From the NCBI RefSeq assembly GCF_002811475.1, contig NZ_NPDL01000004.1, forward strand, positions 186,001-250,000: DNA of 64,000 nt, given 5' to 3'. Shown one piece after another: positions 1 to 9,929 of this stretch (positions are counted from its first letter, which is position 1; the number at the start of each line of letters is the position of its first letter). The translations under genes were made by a program, and so were the position numbers. A model generated the notes under the pieces. The model searched no databases and was not told the origin of the DNA. It saw nothing but the letters and a program-made list of their open reading frames with translations. This DNA is from Leptospira hartskeerlii (GTDB taxonomy: Bacteria > Spirochaetota > Leptospiria > Leptospirales > Leptospiraceae).

Positions 1-576
1 AAAGAGGTCTTTCGATCTTACATAACCTTCTACCATCAGTAACTGCAAATACAAGTTTATCTCCTTTAGGAACCATAAATAGTCCATTGAAAATATATCT
101 TTGGTCTTCATGAGCAATTGCATAAGAAGTCTTACGGATCATCTCTGCAAACATAGCAGTAGGAAAATCAGAGATATTAGATGCATCCACTTTAGGAATG
201 GTTTTGATCTCTTCCGCATCCATTCCATTCAATTTATTTTTATAATCATTCTTCTTAGTAGCGTCGGTGATATAAGTAATACTCGAATCAGCATCGCTAT
301 CTTCAGTTGAGAGTAAGGCCTCTTCGAAGTGAATGGTTTTAAAAATACTGGATAATTGTTTTGCAGGTAAAGAAATATCTCCCGACTTTTCTACTTGAGC
401 ATTTAATGATGTTTTAATAGATATTTCTAAGTCAGTCGCAGAAATAGATACGGAAGAAGTTTCTGCTTCTAATTTTAAGTTGGAGAGAACCGAACGTATC
501 TCTCTCGCAGAGATTACTCCCTCTACAGCGTGAATCGCTTTTAGGAACTCGGATGTGTTCACTTTGATCTTCAATT
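1..576 (-). CDS. dnaN: DNA polymerase III beta sliding clamp, N-terminal half (partial)
   Basis: This is the first 192 codons of the beta clamp, which encircles DNA and tethers the replicative polymerase; the C-terminal part lies outside the window. The protein opens with [19 protein letters not shown] and continues with the two clamp landmarks SISATDLEI and, near the edge, [10 protein letters not shown] start it at a TTG (574-576) because the sequence upstream reads GGAG followed by about 8 bases; the nearby ATG at 590 runs into a stop after five codons. It lies downstream of dnaA on the same strand, the usual dnaA-dnaN order. Family assignment is firm; the start is likely but not proven. 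Confidence 0.93.
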
Positions 577-899
577 TGCATTCTCCATTTATATAGGTGA
601 TCTATATATAGATTCTTATATATGTACTGTTGTAGTACTTGTACCTGTGCATATGTAGATAAGAGTCATAACTCTTTAGATAAGGGAAATATGTCGCATA
701 TATATTGAAAAGTACAATTTCCAGGGACCGGAAAAAACTCCTTCGTATCTGCTATAATAACCTTCAAAACCAAAGTCTATAAGGGACAATAATTTTGTGT
801 TATGTCTTATTTACTTGTTATACATAGAATATTAACTATTTATTTACAGGTTATCTATAGGTCTATGTCGCCTTTAGATAAGAATTGAAACTAAGTTTT
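577..899. other. dnaA-dnaN intergenic region, candidate oriC
   Basis: This AT-rich, gene-free stretch separates dnaA from dnaN, a common place for bacterial origins. It holds two one-mismatch DnaA-box look-alikes: TTATACATA at 818-826, and ATATGCACA on the minus strand at 646-654. It also has the 8-mer TAGATAAG three times (656-663, 677-684, 875-882) and a related inverted TTATCTATA at 851-859. A short hairpin, AAGAGT-CATA-ACTCTT, sits at 662-677. No perfect TTATCCACA box is visible, so origin function is inferred from location and these partial matches. The region must also carry the dnaN leader. Confidence 0.5.
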
Positions 900-2219
900 T
901 TATTGGAAACGGAATCGGTTCAGAACTTCTTCCACTTTAATGGAAAATTCTTTATCGACTTTCATCTTATTTTCGATGTTACGAACTGCGTGGATTACAG
1001 TGGTATGCTCTGCAGAGAACATTCTTCCTACCTGACTTTTATTCAGTCGGAAACCTTTATGTAATACATACATACAAAGATGTCGAGGGATCACATACTC
1101 AGGCTTTCTACTCTTTCCCATCACCTCGTTCGGATCCAGATTATAAAGAGAAGAAATATTTTCTATGACCTTGTCTTGGCTAAGTTGGAAATTCTTTTTA
1201 CGGAAGATACGATTCTTCAGTATCTCTTCTATCATTGTTGAGGTGAAGAATAGATGAGAGAACGCTCTTTTATGAAGAGCTAAATCATTCAAAGCGCCAA
1301 GAAGCGCGCGAGTATCATCTTCAATTAGATCCGCAATGAACTGTATATGTTCCTGAGAAAGACCCAAATTCAAAATCTGGCAGTTCTTTTCCAGAATGCC
1401 AACGCGAATGTCTCTGTCAGGTGGTTGAATATCTGCCTGAACACCAGTTACAAATCTAGATTTTAATCTTTCGTGAAGTGGAAGTTCGGAACTAGGACGA
1501 TCTGACGCGATTACTATTTGTCTTTTTCTTTCGAACAGAAAGTTGAAGATAGAGAAGAACTCTTCTTGGGTTTTCTCCGCTCCTGTATTCAAAAGTTGGA
1601 TATCGTCGATCAAAAGGCAGTTATAAGATTGGTACTTAATTTTAAAAGATTCGATAGAATCTCTAGATTGAAGAGCGAACAAAAACTCGCTCATAAATGA
1701 CTTTATATCTACGTAATGTACCGTTTTCCAAGGTTCTTTTTTAAGAATTTCGGAACCCATAGAATGCAGAAGATGCGTTTTACCCACACCTACTTTTCCG
1801 AATAAGTATAAAGGATTGATCTCTGCAGGATTTTTTACACATTCCATCGCTGCGCTAAAAGCAAGACGATTGGTGTTCCCTACGATAAAATTATCAAAAG
1901 AGTAATCCGGATTAAAAGAATATGACTTATCTTTGAATTTTTCCTGAAGAACTTCAGTTAGATTAGAAGCCGCTTCTAAAACGATTTCTACCGGGACTCT
2001 GTTTCCGCTGGCTCTGAAGATTGCTTCTTCTATATGGTTTTGGTATTTTTTCTCAACATGTGTCTTTATATTAGAAGATGGAGCTATGAGAATACAACGA
2101 TCGTCAGTTAAACTCTCTAATTGTAAGGTATATATAAACTTATCAAAGTACGTAGGAGGAATTTCCTTGGAAACTTCCTCTAATACACGCTTCCAACTAG
2201 GGTCCAAAAAAAACTCCAA
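900..2219 (-). CDS. dnaA: Chromosomal replication initiator protein DnaA
   Basis: DnaA binds origin boxes as an ATP-dependent AAA+ oligomer and opens the duplex. The 439-residue protein has a short N-terminal domain, a phosphate-loop GKVGVGKTH at about residue 141, a Walker [10 protein letters not shown] at about 201, and a C-terminal DNA-binding domain with the signature [11 protein letters not shown]. Both possible starts are TTG. The one at 2219 has no obvious ribosome site. A second TTG at 2207 is preceded by GGAG with 6 bases between and would give a 435-residue protein starting LDPSWKR, so it may be the true start. A TAGATAAG copy lies upstream at 2416-2423. Identity is certain. Confidence 0.97.
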   Translation of the reverse strand: MEFFLDPSWKRVLEEVSKEIPPTYFDKFIYTLQLESLTDDRCILIAPSSNIKTHVEKKYQNHIEEAIFRASGNRVPVEIVLEAASNLTEVLQEKFKDKSYSFNPDYSFDNFIVGNTNRLAFSAAMECVKNPAEINPLYLFGKVGVGKTHLLHSMGSEILKKEPWKTVHYVDIKSFMSEFLFALQSRDSIESFKIKYQSYNCLLIDDIQLLNTGAEKTQEEFFSIFNFLFERKRQIVIASDRPSSELPLHERLKSRFVTGVQADIQPPDRDIRVGILEKNCQILNLGLSQEHIQFIADLIEDDTRALLGALNDLALHKRAFSHLFFTSTMIEEILKNRIFRKKNFQLSQDKVIENISSLYNLDPNEVMGKSRKPEYVIPRHLCMYVLHKGFRLNKSQVGRMFSAEHTTVIHAVRNIENKMKVDKEFSIKVEEVLNRFRFQ

Positions 2220-2522
2220 AGAAAAAAATCAAATACGCACCGACGACTTTATGAATACGAAACTCGTATTTGTCTCGGAAAAGAAAAAACTGAATTAGGA
2301 AACGGTCTGAAGGACCATCCGACGAGATTACACTATTTTTCTTCCGTCAGTCGCATACAAATGAAAATTCGGAAATCGAAAAGGAAACCTTAGGAAAAAC
2401 ATAGTGGATTAGTGATAGATAAGTCATTATGTCACTTAGTGCAATTACTAGTATTTTATTACATTTAACCGTTGTTATGCGAAGTGGACATTTGAGAGTT
2501 TAAAGAAAATATAAAGAATTTC
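2220..2522. other. Intergenic region upstream of dnaA
   Basis: About 300 bases separate the end of holB from dnaA on the same strand, so this stretch should carry the dnaA promoter. It is AT-rich and shows one TAGATAAG (2416-2423) inside an imperfect dyad AGTGA...TCACT (2411-2436). I see no perfect DnaA box, no hairpin with a T-run and no convincing short gene. Confidence 0.4.
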
Positions 2523-3470
2523 CTATTTTTGTTCTAGGAGAGATAGCTCATGTATAAGCAAAGATAACGCAATGTTCTCTTGTCCATGTATTCTCTCGTG
2601 TAATTTTTCCTTAAAACGAAAGATAGCTTCCATCTTAGGTAAATTAGAATCAAAATCTGACTTGGAGAACTCTTGTAACAATAGTAATCCGATTAGATCT
2701 AAGAAGTCTTTGAAGGAAAAATCTTCTTTCCAATCGGAATGCTCTTCTTTGTATTCCACTATCCATTCTTCTAATCTAAGATAATCCAATGGTTGTCTTA
2801 GATTTCCATTAATTCTTTGAGAAATTTGTTCCAGCACAGCCGGTGGACAATCAAAGGATACCATACTTCCACCTTTCGCAGTAAAGTAAGGTATTGAATT
2901 TTTATTATGTAATTCCTTGATCACTTGTTGAGGAAGATAACCGAAAGGAATGCAGACCGCTCGACTCACGATCGTTTCTTTCAATTGTTCTAAGTCGTTT
3001 ACTATAAATATAAAACGAGTGAAGAAGGGAGCTTCTTCCAAAGATTTTAAGAGTGCAGTCTCCGCTTCGTTACCGATCAAAGATGCATCGGGGATGATGA
3101 TAAATCTTATCTTAGAAAGATGCGGTCTATAATAAAGTCTTGTGCGGATCAACCAACGGATAGTGAACTCTTCCGGGTTGTCTTCCTTACCAATCGCTAT
3201 TTGCTTATTCTTTTCTAATGGAAACCAAACAATATCAGGATGAGAATGATGCATGAACGCTCTGCAAGAAACGCAGTGTCCACAAGAAGTTCCTTCTAAA
3301 CAAAGAACATGTCTTATGAATCTTTCGACTGCGGATTCTTTTCCGGTACCTTCGGGTCCGTGAAAGATCAGTAGGGGAGGAAGAAGGTCAGGTTGAGATG
3401 AGTATTTTTTTAAGAATACTAGTGCCCTTTCTTGGCCTTGGATTTCCTCGATACCGAATGCGGAAGACAT
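2523..3470 (-). CDS. holB: DNA polymerase III delta-prime subunit (HolB-like)
   Basis: This is a clamp-loader AAA+ protein of 315 residues. It has a phosphate loop HGPEGTGKES at about residue 38 and a four-cysteine zinc module (CLEGTSCGHCVSC) at about 57-69. The stretch ETALLKSLEEAP at about 136 is shared by delta-prime and gamma/tau, followed by a degenerate SRAVCIPF sensor region. The separate longer dnaX at 20.7-22.2 kb makes delta-prime the better call here. It starts 17 bp after the ilvE stop and is probably co-transcribed with it. AAGGAAC just before the ATG is a likely ribosome site. Confidence 0.85.
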   Translation of the reverse strand: MSSAFGIEEIQGQERALVFLKKYSSQPDLLPPLLIFHGPEGTGKESAVERFIRHVLCLEGTSCGHCVSCRAFMHHSHPDIVWFPLEKNKQIAIGKEDNPEEFTIRWLIRTRLYYRPHLSKIRFIIIPDASLIGNEAETALLKSLEEAPFFTRFIFIVNDLEQLKETIVSRAVCIPFGYLPQQVIKELHNKNSIPYFTAKGGSMVSFDCPPAVLEQISQRINGNLRQPLDYLRLEEWIVEYKEEHSDWKEDFSFKDFLDLIGLLLLQEFSKSDFDSNLPKMEAIFRFKEKLHERIHGQENIALSLLIHELSLLEQK

Positions 3471-3487
3471 GTTCCTTTTATTAAAGA

Positions 3488-4411
3488 TTAATAAACAGGA
3501 GTCAACCAGTGTTTGTAGTTTTGATTTTTTCCAACTACTAGATCAAAGAATGTGGACTGAAGTTTTTTAGTGATTGGTCCCATCTCTCCGGTCCCGATCT
3601 TTCTCTTATCAACTTCACTTACCCAAGCGATCTGCACTCCTGTTCCGGAGAAGAAGATCTCATCAGCTATATAAAGTTCACTTCTTGTGATGTCTCTTTC
3701 GATAACTTCGTAACCTGAGTCTTTTGCAAGTTGCAGAACGGAACGTCTTGTAATTCCCTCAAGCAAAGAAGAAGAGATTGAAGGTGTGATGATCTTTCCA
3801 TCTCTTACTATGAAGATGTTCTCCGCAGAACCTTCACTTACTAGACCTCTGCCATCTAAGAAGATTGCTTCATCATATCCGTTTTGAACTGCTTCCGATT
3901 TTGCAAGAGCGGAGTTTACATATCCACCGGAGACTTTGGAGAGAGTAGGGATGACAGTATCATCGAACCTTCTCCAACTAGAAACCATAGTAGTCAGTCC
4001 ACGTTTAGTATCTAAGTAATCATCCAGCTCCAAAACATAAATTGCAAGTTCAGTAGGAACATCATGGAACCTTGGGGAAAGTTGCAGCGCAGAAGTATAA
4101 ATGAAAGGTCTAAGATAAACGTTCCTTCTGTATCCGGATTGTTTTAGTAGATCTAAGGTTATGTCACGGAGTTCTTCCGGAGTTTTTGTGAATTGCAACT
4201 GCATGATCTTAGTAGAATTCACAAGACGTTTATAATGATCTAAGATCCTGAAAACATATAAGTTATCAGAACTAGAATCATAATATCCTCTGATGCCTCC
4301 GAAGACTGTGGTCCCATATTGTAAGGCATGAGTTTTGATGTTTATATTTGCTTCTGACTCCGGGACTATTTTTCCTTCGAAGTAAGAGAGTTTCTTGATG
4401 GATTCGGGCAT
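3488..4411 (-). CDS. ilvE: Branched-chain amino acid aminotransferase
   Basis: This pyridoxal-phosphate fold-type IV transaminase carries out the last step of valine, leucine and isoleucine synthesis, with glutamate as amino donor. The 307 residues include the N-terminal ALQYGTTVFGGIRGY motif, the region around the PLP lysine (LSKVSGGYVNS, about 157-167) and the signature SEGSAENIFIV at about 202. Length fits bacterial IlvE. It lies just upstream of holB on the same strand and is divergent from mnmG, with 110 bp between start codons. D-amino-acid aminotransferase shares the fold, but the motifs favour IlvE. Confidence 0.92.
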   Translation of the reverse strand: MPESIKKLSYFEGKIVPESEANINIKTHALQYGTTVFGGIRGYYDSSSDNLYVFRILDHYKRLVNSTKIMQLQFTKTPEELRDITLDLLKQSGYRRNVYLRPFIYTSALQLSPRFHDVPTELAIYVLELDDYLDTKRGLTTMVSSWRRFDDTVIPTLSKVSGGYVNSALAKSEAVQNGYDEAIFLDGRGLVSEGSAENIFIVRDGKIITPSISSSLLEGITRRSVLQLAKDSGYEVIERDITRSELYIADEIFFSGTGVQIAWVSEVDKRKIGTGEMGPITKKLQSTFFDLVVGKNQNYKHWLTPVY

Positions 4412-4521
4412 GTACAGGGAACCTGAAAGTGATACTATTGATTACATGATTCTAAGCATAGGCTTTACTGTCGACTAATGATCGACCGAACGATTCGCTT
4501 ATGCAGGAGTGCTAGGTCTGA

Positions 4522-6408
4522 ATGAATTCTTCTTTTTTTCCCAATCGATTTGATTGTGTGGTGGTCGGTGCTGGTCACGCAGGCTCCGAGGCTGCCTATG
4601 TCTCTTCTCTTGGCGGTGCTAGAACTTTACTTATCACAATGAACTTAGATACGATAGGACAAATGTCTTGCAATCCTGCGATCGGTGGAATTGCAAAAGG
4701 ACATATGGTTCGAGAAGTAGATGCACTTGGTGGCTTAATGGGAAAGGTCATCGATGCAACTGGTATCCAATTCAAAATGTTGAATACTTCGAAAGGTCCT
4801 AGCGTTTGGGCTCCAAGAGCTCAAGCGGAGAAGAAAGAATATCAACTTAAAGTAAAACATACACTTGAATCCATACAGAACTTATCCATCAGACAAGATA
4901 CAGTAGAAGATCTTTTGATAGAAGGAGATCGTATTATTGGAGTTCGGACAGGAAGAGGTTTCGAAATTTTCACCAATCATCTGATCCTAACTACTGGGAC
5001 TTTCTTATCTTCTATCGTTCATATAGGAACTTACCAAAAAGAGAACGGAAGATTCGGAGAGCCTACAGTTAAAGGGCTTTCTCATTCACTTGCGAAGTAT
5101 AATTTGAAATTAGGAAGATTGAAGACCGGAACTCCACCGCGAATTCATAAAAATTCCGTGGATCTTTCTGTGATGAGCGTGCAAGACGGTGATCCGGATC
5201 CTTCTCCTTTTTCTTTCTCTACAACTAAGATCACTCGCAGACAGATCCCTTGTTATATCACTTACACGAATGAAAAAACTCATCAGTTGATTAATGAGAA
5301 CATTCATCTTTCTCCAATGTATTCAGGTCAGATTAAATCGACTGGGCCTAGATATTGTCCTTCGATAGAAGATAAGGTTGTTCGTTTTGCTGATAGAGAA
5401 AGACATCAAATTTTTTTAGAGCCAGAAGGTTACGATACACAAGAGATCTATTTGAATGGAGTATCTACTAGTCTTCCGGAAGAAGTACAATGGAAACTTG
5501 TGCGTTCGATTGTAGGCTTAGAAGAAGCAGAGATCTTAAGACCTGGATATGCGATCGAGTATGACTATGTTGATCCTACAGAATTAAAACCTACATTAGA
5601 AACTAAAAAGATCAAAGGTCTTTATCATGCGGGACAGATTAACGGCACTACAGGTTATGAAGAAGCAGCGGCACAAGGTTTGGTTGCAGCTTATAGTGTA
5701 CTTTCCTCGTTAAGAGGGGAGGAGCCAATGTTATTCTCTAGAGGTGAATCTTATATCGGGGTTCTTGTAGATGATCTAGTTCATAAAGGTGTGGAAGATC
5801 CATATAGAATGTTCACTTCTCGTGCGGAACATAGACTTCTTTTAAGACAAGATAATGCAGATCAAAGACTTATGAAGTATGGATATAAGATGGGTCTTGT
5901 GTCTGAAGAAACCTTCAATGAGATGACGAGTAGATATAAAAAGATCTCTGAAGTTAAAGAGAAGATACAATCTACTCCTCTCAAACCTCTCCCTGAGTTT
6001 GAAGCTTTATTAGAAAGAAAGGGAATCCAAAGTTTAAAGTACGGTGCAAAGCTGGACTCGTTTTTGAAAAGACCAGAGATTGCTTTTGAAGATGTTAAGT
6101 TTTTAGTACCTGAGTCAGAAGAACTGAGTGCTCAAGATAGAAAAGTTATCGAGATGGAGATCAAGTACGAAGGTTATATCAAAAGAGAACAAGATACTAT
6201 CGATTGGAAGAATAGATATCTTACTACTCCGATACCTGAAACGATCGATTACTCGTTGGTGCCCGGTATTAAGAAAGAAGCCATCCAGAAACTTACTAAA
6301 CATCGTCCTTTAAATTTAGAAAAGGCAGCTCAGATCTCTGGTGTCGATCCAAGTGATATTGATATGCTTCTTTTTTATATCAAAGGAAGAAAGCCGAGTC
6401 CGGTTTAA
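4522..6408 (+). CDS. mnmG: tRNA uridine-5-carboxymethylaminomethyl modification enzyme MnmG (GidA)
   Basis: MnmG is an FAD enzyme that works with MnmE to modify the wobble uridine of several tRNAs. The 628-residue protein opens with the dinucleotide-binding loop [13 protein letters not shown] and has the family signatures [15 protein letters not shown] (about 48) and LKTGTPPR (about 199), then [16 protein letters not shown] near residue 372. Length is typical. It is divergent from ilvE and followed by a clear intrinsic terminator. In many bacteria gidA lies next to gidB/rsmG and parAB; here two extra genes separate it from rsmG. Confidence 0.97.
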   Translation: MNSSFFPNRFDCVVVGAGHAGSEAAYVSSLGGARTLLITMNLDTIGQMSCNPAIGGIAKGHMVREVDALGGLMGKVIDATGIQFKMLNTSKGPSVWAPRAQAEKKEYQLKVKHTLESIQNLSIRQDTVEDLLIEGDRIIGVRTGRGFEIFTNHLILTTGTFLSSIVHIGTYQKENGRFGEPTVKGLSHSLAKYNLKLGRLKTGTPPRIHKNSVDLSVMSVQDGDPDPSPFSFSTTKITRRQIPCYITYTNEKTHQLINENIHLSPMYSGQIKSTGPRYCPSIEDKVVRFADRERHQIFLEPEGYDTQEIYLNGVSTSLPEEVQWKLVRSIVGLEEAEILRPGYAIEYDYVDPTELKPTLETKKIKGLYHAGQINGTTGYEEAAAQGLVAAYSVLSSLRGEEPMLFSRGESYIGVLVDDLVHKGVEDPYRMFTSRAEHRLLLRQDNADQRLMKYGYKMGLVSEETFNEMTSRYKKISEVKEKIQSTPLKPLPEFEALLERKGIQSLKYGAKLDSFLKRPEIAFEDVKFLVPESEELSAQDRKVIEMEIKYEGYIKREQDTIDWKNRYLTTPIPETIDYSLVPGIKKEAIQKLTKHRPLNLEKAAQISGVDPSDIDMLLFYIKGRKPSPV

Positions 6409-6426
6409 AGACTGCTGATAAAACAA

Positions 6427-6453
6427 AAACCCCGGGTTGCCTCGGGGTTTTTT
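6427..6453 (+). terminator. Intrinsic terminator after mnmG
   Basis: An 8-bp stem, AAACCCCG paired with CGGGGTTT, surrounds an 8-base loop and is followed by three more T residues. The A-run on the left arm would also let it work on the minus strand. Confidence 0.85.
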
Positions 6454-6508
6454 ATTTCTGTTTATATACTTACCAACTTTGTTGCGCGTTTCCGTGTTGG
6501 AATTCCAA

Positions 6509-6524
6509 CGTTTCACGTGAAACG
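6509..6524. promoter_or_regulatory. parS centromere site 1
   Basis: CGTTTCACGTGAAACG is a perfect 16-bp palindrome matching the well-known ParB-binding consensus TGTTTCACGTGAAACA at all 14 central positions. It lies about 3.4 kb before parA and about 4.3 kb from dnaA. In the known system ParB-CTP loads here and slides outward, so this is the probable nucleation site for origin segregation. Confidence 0.9.
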
Positions 6525-6563
6525 GGAGATATTATCTGAACTGGTTCGTCTTTCAAAAGGAAT

Positions 6564-6591
6564 AAAAAAGGGAGAGCGATTGCCCTCCCTT
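6564..6591 (-). terminator. Intrinsic terminator for the minus-strand gene ending at 6621
   Basis: On the minus strand, GGGAGGGC pairs with GCTCTCCC (one G-U pair) around a 4-base loop, and a T-run follows. It lies beyond the stop codon of the exported repeat protein, with parS site 2 between the two. Confidence 0.8.
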
Positions 6592-6596
6592 CTCTC

Positions 6597-6612
6597 TGTT
6601 TCACATGAAACG
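6597..6612. promoter_or_regulatory. parS centromere site 2
   Basis: TGTTTCACATGAAACG matches the parS consensus at 14 of 16 positions, with one central base changed. It lies 72 bp from site 1 and inside the 3' untranslated region of the neighbouring minus-strand gene, just after its stop codon. Two closely spaced sites beside parAB support a real centromere. Confidence 0.82.
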
Positions 6613-6620
6613 CAGGTAGT

Positions 6621-7364
6621 TTATTTTCCGTAAACGAGCTCGTGAGTTTTCTCCACTGCCCATTTATCTCCCTGTTTGATTAAGAAAGTAAATTGTTGTA
6701 AACGATTCTCTTTATCCCAGATCAATCGATTCATTCTTTCAATTGTTCCTTGAACATTCATACGGCTTAGAAGTTTTCCATTCGAATCAAAAGTCAAGAC
6801 AGTAGATGCAGCTTGTTGTTTATCTTCATTGTAAATATTCTGTTGGAATAGTCCTGGCTTGTTCGGGTCTTTAACTATAGCAAATCTTTCAGTCGTCTTT
6901 GCATCAACCCATTCAGTTTGGGCTTCTTTTACCAACCCGTTCTCACCCCAAGAGATGATCGTGCAGGTAAGTATATTCTTTCCGTTTTGATCTATTAGTT
7001 CGATCGATGAAAGAACTCCTGCTTTATTGTATCCGAAGTTTTTGGATTCAAGGTTCACTCCGTCTTTATTATAGAGTTCTTCCTTTAGGATTTTTCCATC
7101 TTTGTATACGAACTTGGTGTAACCATCAGGCTTTCCATCTTGTCCGATATAGTTTTCCTTAATCAATTTTCCAGAAAGATCATATTCATACTTAGCAGTA
7201 TAGATTAGATTACCTTTCGAATCTTTTACTAGCTCTTGAGTAGGTCCGCCTTTTTCGAATCCTAAAACGATCCTATCGGTATGAGACCACTTTCCGGGAG
7301 TGAAAGAATGTATCGGGCTGATGCAGAAGATAAAAACGAAAGAGAAGAATACTCTTTTTAACAT
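6621..7364 (-). CDS. Exported protein with YD/toxin_RHS-like repeats, unknown function
   Basis: This 247-residue protein has a signal peptide (MLKRVFFSFVFIFCISPIHS, cleavage near residue 20) and so is probably periplasmic or envelope-bound. The body has short repeats of the type YDxxGKLIKE, VYKDGKILKE and FDSNGKLLSR, spaced about 20-25 residues apart. Such repeats form beta-hairpin stacks in MORN- and RHS-like proteins. No enzyme motif is visible. It has its own terminator and is convergent with mnmG. A role in segregation because of the adjacent parS sites is not supported; the sites are probably just hosted here. Confidence 0.75.
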   Translation of the reverse strand: MLKRVFFSFVFIFCISPIHSFTPGKWSHTDRIVLGFEKGGPTQELVKDSKGNLIYTAKYEYDLSGKLIKENYIGQDGKPDGYTKFVYKDGKILKEELYNKDGVNLESKNFGYNKAGVLSSIELIDQNGKNILTCTIISWGENGLVKEAQTEWVDAKTTERFAIVKDPNKPGLFQQNIYNEDKQQAASTVLTFDSNGKLLSRMNVQGTIERMNRLIWDKENRLQQFTFLIKQGDKWAVEKTHELVYGK

Positions 7365-7675
7365 GGAGATTACCTCCTTCTAGACATCGACTATTTGCGT
7401 AAAATGTTAAGAGTCTTTTTAGGAAATTTGAATGGATTTCTTCCGTAATGATACCGGATCAAGATCAGATATTGAGGTCTTTTCTTTTTGTAGTATCTGT
7501 AAGACTCTTGGAATCTCATTTTACTTTGGTAGGAGGTCCTACAGAAAATTATAACATTCTGTTCTCAGAATCAAAGGAAAACTCCTTGCCGAAGCCAACT
7601 GACTGAATATTTTTTTACGGGCTTCTACACCGAAAACATTAGAAGCCAATAAAGAAAGACTAGTGGAGAGGAAAT
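7365..7675. other. Divergent intergenic region
   Basis: About 310 bases separate the start codons of two divergent genes and so must hold both promoters. A 52-codon reading frame (7448-7606) is open here but has no ribosome site and no recognisable product. I see no hairpin terminator or clear operator. Confidence 0.3.
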
Positions 7676-9136
7676 ATGTCCCTCAAAAAAATCGGAATCA
7701 CAATCCTTGCTCTTATTGCGATCTTCGTCCTTTATACAATCGCATTCACTGAAAAAGGGATCAAACCCATCCAACCTGAAGCTATTGTTCCGAACTTAGA
7801 TTACTCTTCTCTAAGTGAAGAAGCAGCAAAAGATCTACAGGCATATATCAGAATAGCTACTATCAGAGGTAGAGAGAAAGAAGGTGCACTCTTTTTAAAA
7901 TCTATCTTGGACAAGAGAGGAATTCCTTCTCGCATTATTGAATATCCTGGTAAGCCGGATAGAGCATCTCTTCTCGCTGAGTTAAAAGGTAAAGATTCAA
8001 CGAAAGAAGGGTTAATACTTACAAATCATATCGATGTTGTAGAAGCAGATGCAAAAGATTGGGACGTTCCTCCATTCTCCGGAGTAAGAAAAGGAGATAG
8101 AATTCATGGGAGAGGCGCAGTAGATGTTAAGGGTCTTGGCATCATGCAACTTTATGCATTCTTACTTATTCATGAGAAAAAGGTCCCGCTAGAAAGAAAC
8201 TTAATGTTCCTTGCTATCGCAGATGAAGAAAGCCGCTCAGAACACGGAGCAAGATTCTTAGTAGATAAACATAAAGAAATATTCAATGGATATGAATATG
8301 TTTGGAATGAAGGTGGAACTGGATCGAAAGACATAGCTATCAAAGGATCTAAAGTTTTCAACATACAACTAGCGGAAAAAGGTGCAGTGTGGTTGGACTT
8401 AAAAGCTAAATCAATTCCGGGACATGGAAGTACTCCTCCTGTATCTTATGCTGCAAAGTCCATGGTAGATTTTTTGCAAGATGTGCAGAACATCGGAAAC
8501 AAAACGATGATCAAGGATGAGACTGCAGCATTCTTCTATTCATTAGGAGGGATCAGTAATTTTCCAGATTCATTTGTGTTAAAGAGATCTAGAAATCCAT
8601 TACTCTTTTTGATCTTAAAAGGTGTGATCAACTCCAACAGACATCTTAGAGCAATGACTAGAAACACAGTGAGTTTAACTGGTATCGATAGTCATCCTAT
8701 CGGAATGAATGTGATCACTTCCGAGACAACCGGTTCTTTAGATATTCGTATTCTTCCTGGACAAGATGAGAAAAAGATCTTTGAAGAAGTGAAGGCACTC
8801 GGAGAAAAATACGGAGTAGAAGTGAGTGCTCGTCACTTAGAGTCCGGAAGTATTTCTCCGATGGATGGATTACTTTTTAGAGTTCTCGCCGGTACTGTGA
8901 CTACAGTTGAACCTGGATCCATCGCTACACCATTCTTATCACCTGGAACTACTGACAGTTCGTATCTCAGACAAATTGGATTAAAATGTTACGGACTTAT
9001 CCCCGCATTACTTTCCTCGGAAGAGATAGATGGAATTCATGGTAAGAACGAGAGCATGAGTGTTCCTCAGCTCAAGATGGGTATTGAAATTTTATTCAAA
9101 TCTATCATCGAATACAATCACCAAGTCGCAAAGTAG
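7676..9136 (+). CDS. M20 family metallopeptidase, membrane-anchored
   Basis: This 486-residue protein has one N-terminal hydrophobic segment (about 5-24), so it is anchored or exported. The M20 zinc-hydrolase motifs are present: NHIDVVEAD for the first metal ligand (about 120), GRGAVDVKG for the bridging aspartate (about 146) and ADEES for the catalytic glutamate (about 180). The layout and length resemble carboxypeptidase S/PM20D1-like enzymes, which cut N-acyl or short peptide substrates; the substrate here is unknown. GGAGAGG lies 5 bases before the ATG. rsmG begins one base after its stop, so the two are probably co-transcribed. Confidence 0.88.
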   Translation: MSLKKIGITILALIAIFVLYTIAFTEKGIKPIQPEAIVPNLDYSSLSEEAAKDLQAYIRIATIRGREKEGALFLKSILDKRGIPSRIIEYPGKPDRASLLAELKGKDSTKEGLILTNHIDVVEADAKDWDVPPFSGVRKGDRIHGRGAVDVKGLGIMQLYAFLLIHEKKVPLERNLMFLAIADEESRSEHGARFLVDKHKEIFNGYEYVWNEGGTGSKDIAIKGSKVFNIQLAEKGAVWLDLKAKSIPGHGSTPPVSYAAKSMVDFLQDVQNIGNKTMIKDETAAFFYSLGGISNFPDSFVLKRSRNPLLFLILKGVINSNRHLRAMTRNTVSLTGIDSHPIGMNVITSETTGSLDIRILPGQDEKKIFEEVKALGEKYGVEVSARHLESGSISPMDGLLFRVLAGTVTTVEPGSIATPFLSPGTTDSSYLRQIGLKCYGLIPALLSSEEIDGIHGKNESMSVPQLKMGIEILFKSIIEYNHQVAK

Positions 9137-9137
9137 A

Positions 9138-9929
9138 ATGACAGAAACAGAGACAAGCCATCCGGACTTCAATCATGATCCGGATGGGATACAAGCTGCG
9201 GTAAAATATAGATTCCCAAAAGACGCAGAACAGATCCTTCCCTTATTCGATTGGGAACTTGTCTCTTTATTCTTATCCTTCCTAAAAGAAAAAAATCAAG
9301 CAGGCGGTTTTTTCTCCAAAAGAGATACGAACGAGATCTTAGATCGTCATGTTCTTGAATCAATCTTTCATATTTATAAGATCCATCAGATACTTGGATC
9401 GTTTAACAAGATGAAGGTGGGAGATGCTGGCACAGGTCCGGGTATACCCGGCTTCTTCTTTCGTTGTTTAATAGAAAAGGAAAGGCCTAAGTTAGTTCTA
9501 TTAGATTCACAAAGAAGAAAGCTTTCTCATACAGAGACTTTCGTGAAAGAAAATAAGATCACAGGTGTGGATTTCCTTTTTGCAAGGGCGGAGGACTGGA
9601 AAACTGACTGGAATTTGGGTGTTTCTAGGGGGTTTGTGCCCTATCCTTGGAGCGCAGAAGTCTTAAGTAGATGTATTATAAAAGGAGGATATTATGTCCC
9701 TTTTATCGGGAAAGACGAGTTTGATTCAAAGATTGAGAAGAAGATCTTAACTGATAGTGGCTTTGAAGTTATTAAGACCGTATTTTTATCTGAACTCGAA
9801 TTTTTAGGCATGCGACATATTAAAGTCTTGAAAAAGGTCGGATCGGCAAGGCAAGGTATTCCTAGAGCTTGGAAGCTCCTCGAGAAGGAGAGCAAAGAAT
9901 TCTATGGGAAAGATCGTATCCATCAGTAA
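9138..9929 (+). CDS. rsmG: 16S rRNA (guanine-N7) methyltransferase RsmG (GidB)
   Basis: RsmG methylates G527 of 16S rRNA using S-adenosylmethionine. The 263-residue protein contains the SAM-binding loop [13 protein letters not shown] at about residue 95, a variant of the usual VGSGAGFPG, followed by [13 protein letters not shown] with the acidic ribose ligand. The reading frame is open further upstream, but the ATG at 9138 is chosen because it follows the M20 stop directly and the earlier codons overlap that gene. Its end overlaps parA by 26 bp, and gidB-parA-parB is a classic order. Loss of RsmG is known in other bacteria to give low-level streptomycin resistance. Confidence 0.88.
   Translation: MTETETSHPDFNHDPDGIQAAVKYRFPKDAEQILPLFDWELVSLFLSFLKEKNQAGGFFSKRDTNEILDRHVLESIFHIYKIHQILGSFNKMKVGDAGTGPGIPGFFFRCLIEKERPKLVLLDSQRRKLSHTETFVKENKITGVDFLFARAEDWKTDWNLGVSRGFVPYPWSAEVLSRCIIKGGYYVPFIGKDEFDSKIEKKILTDSGFEVIKTVFLSELEFLGMRHIKVLKKVGSARQGIPRAWKLLEKESKEFYGKDRIHQ

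Noticed and set aside
7448..7606. Short frame of 52 codons in the 7.4-7.7 kb gap
   Set aside because: There is no ribosome site and no similarity; the region must hold two divergent promoters.
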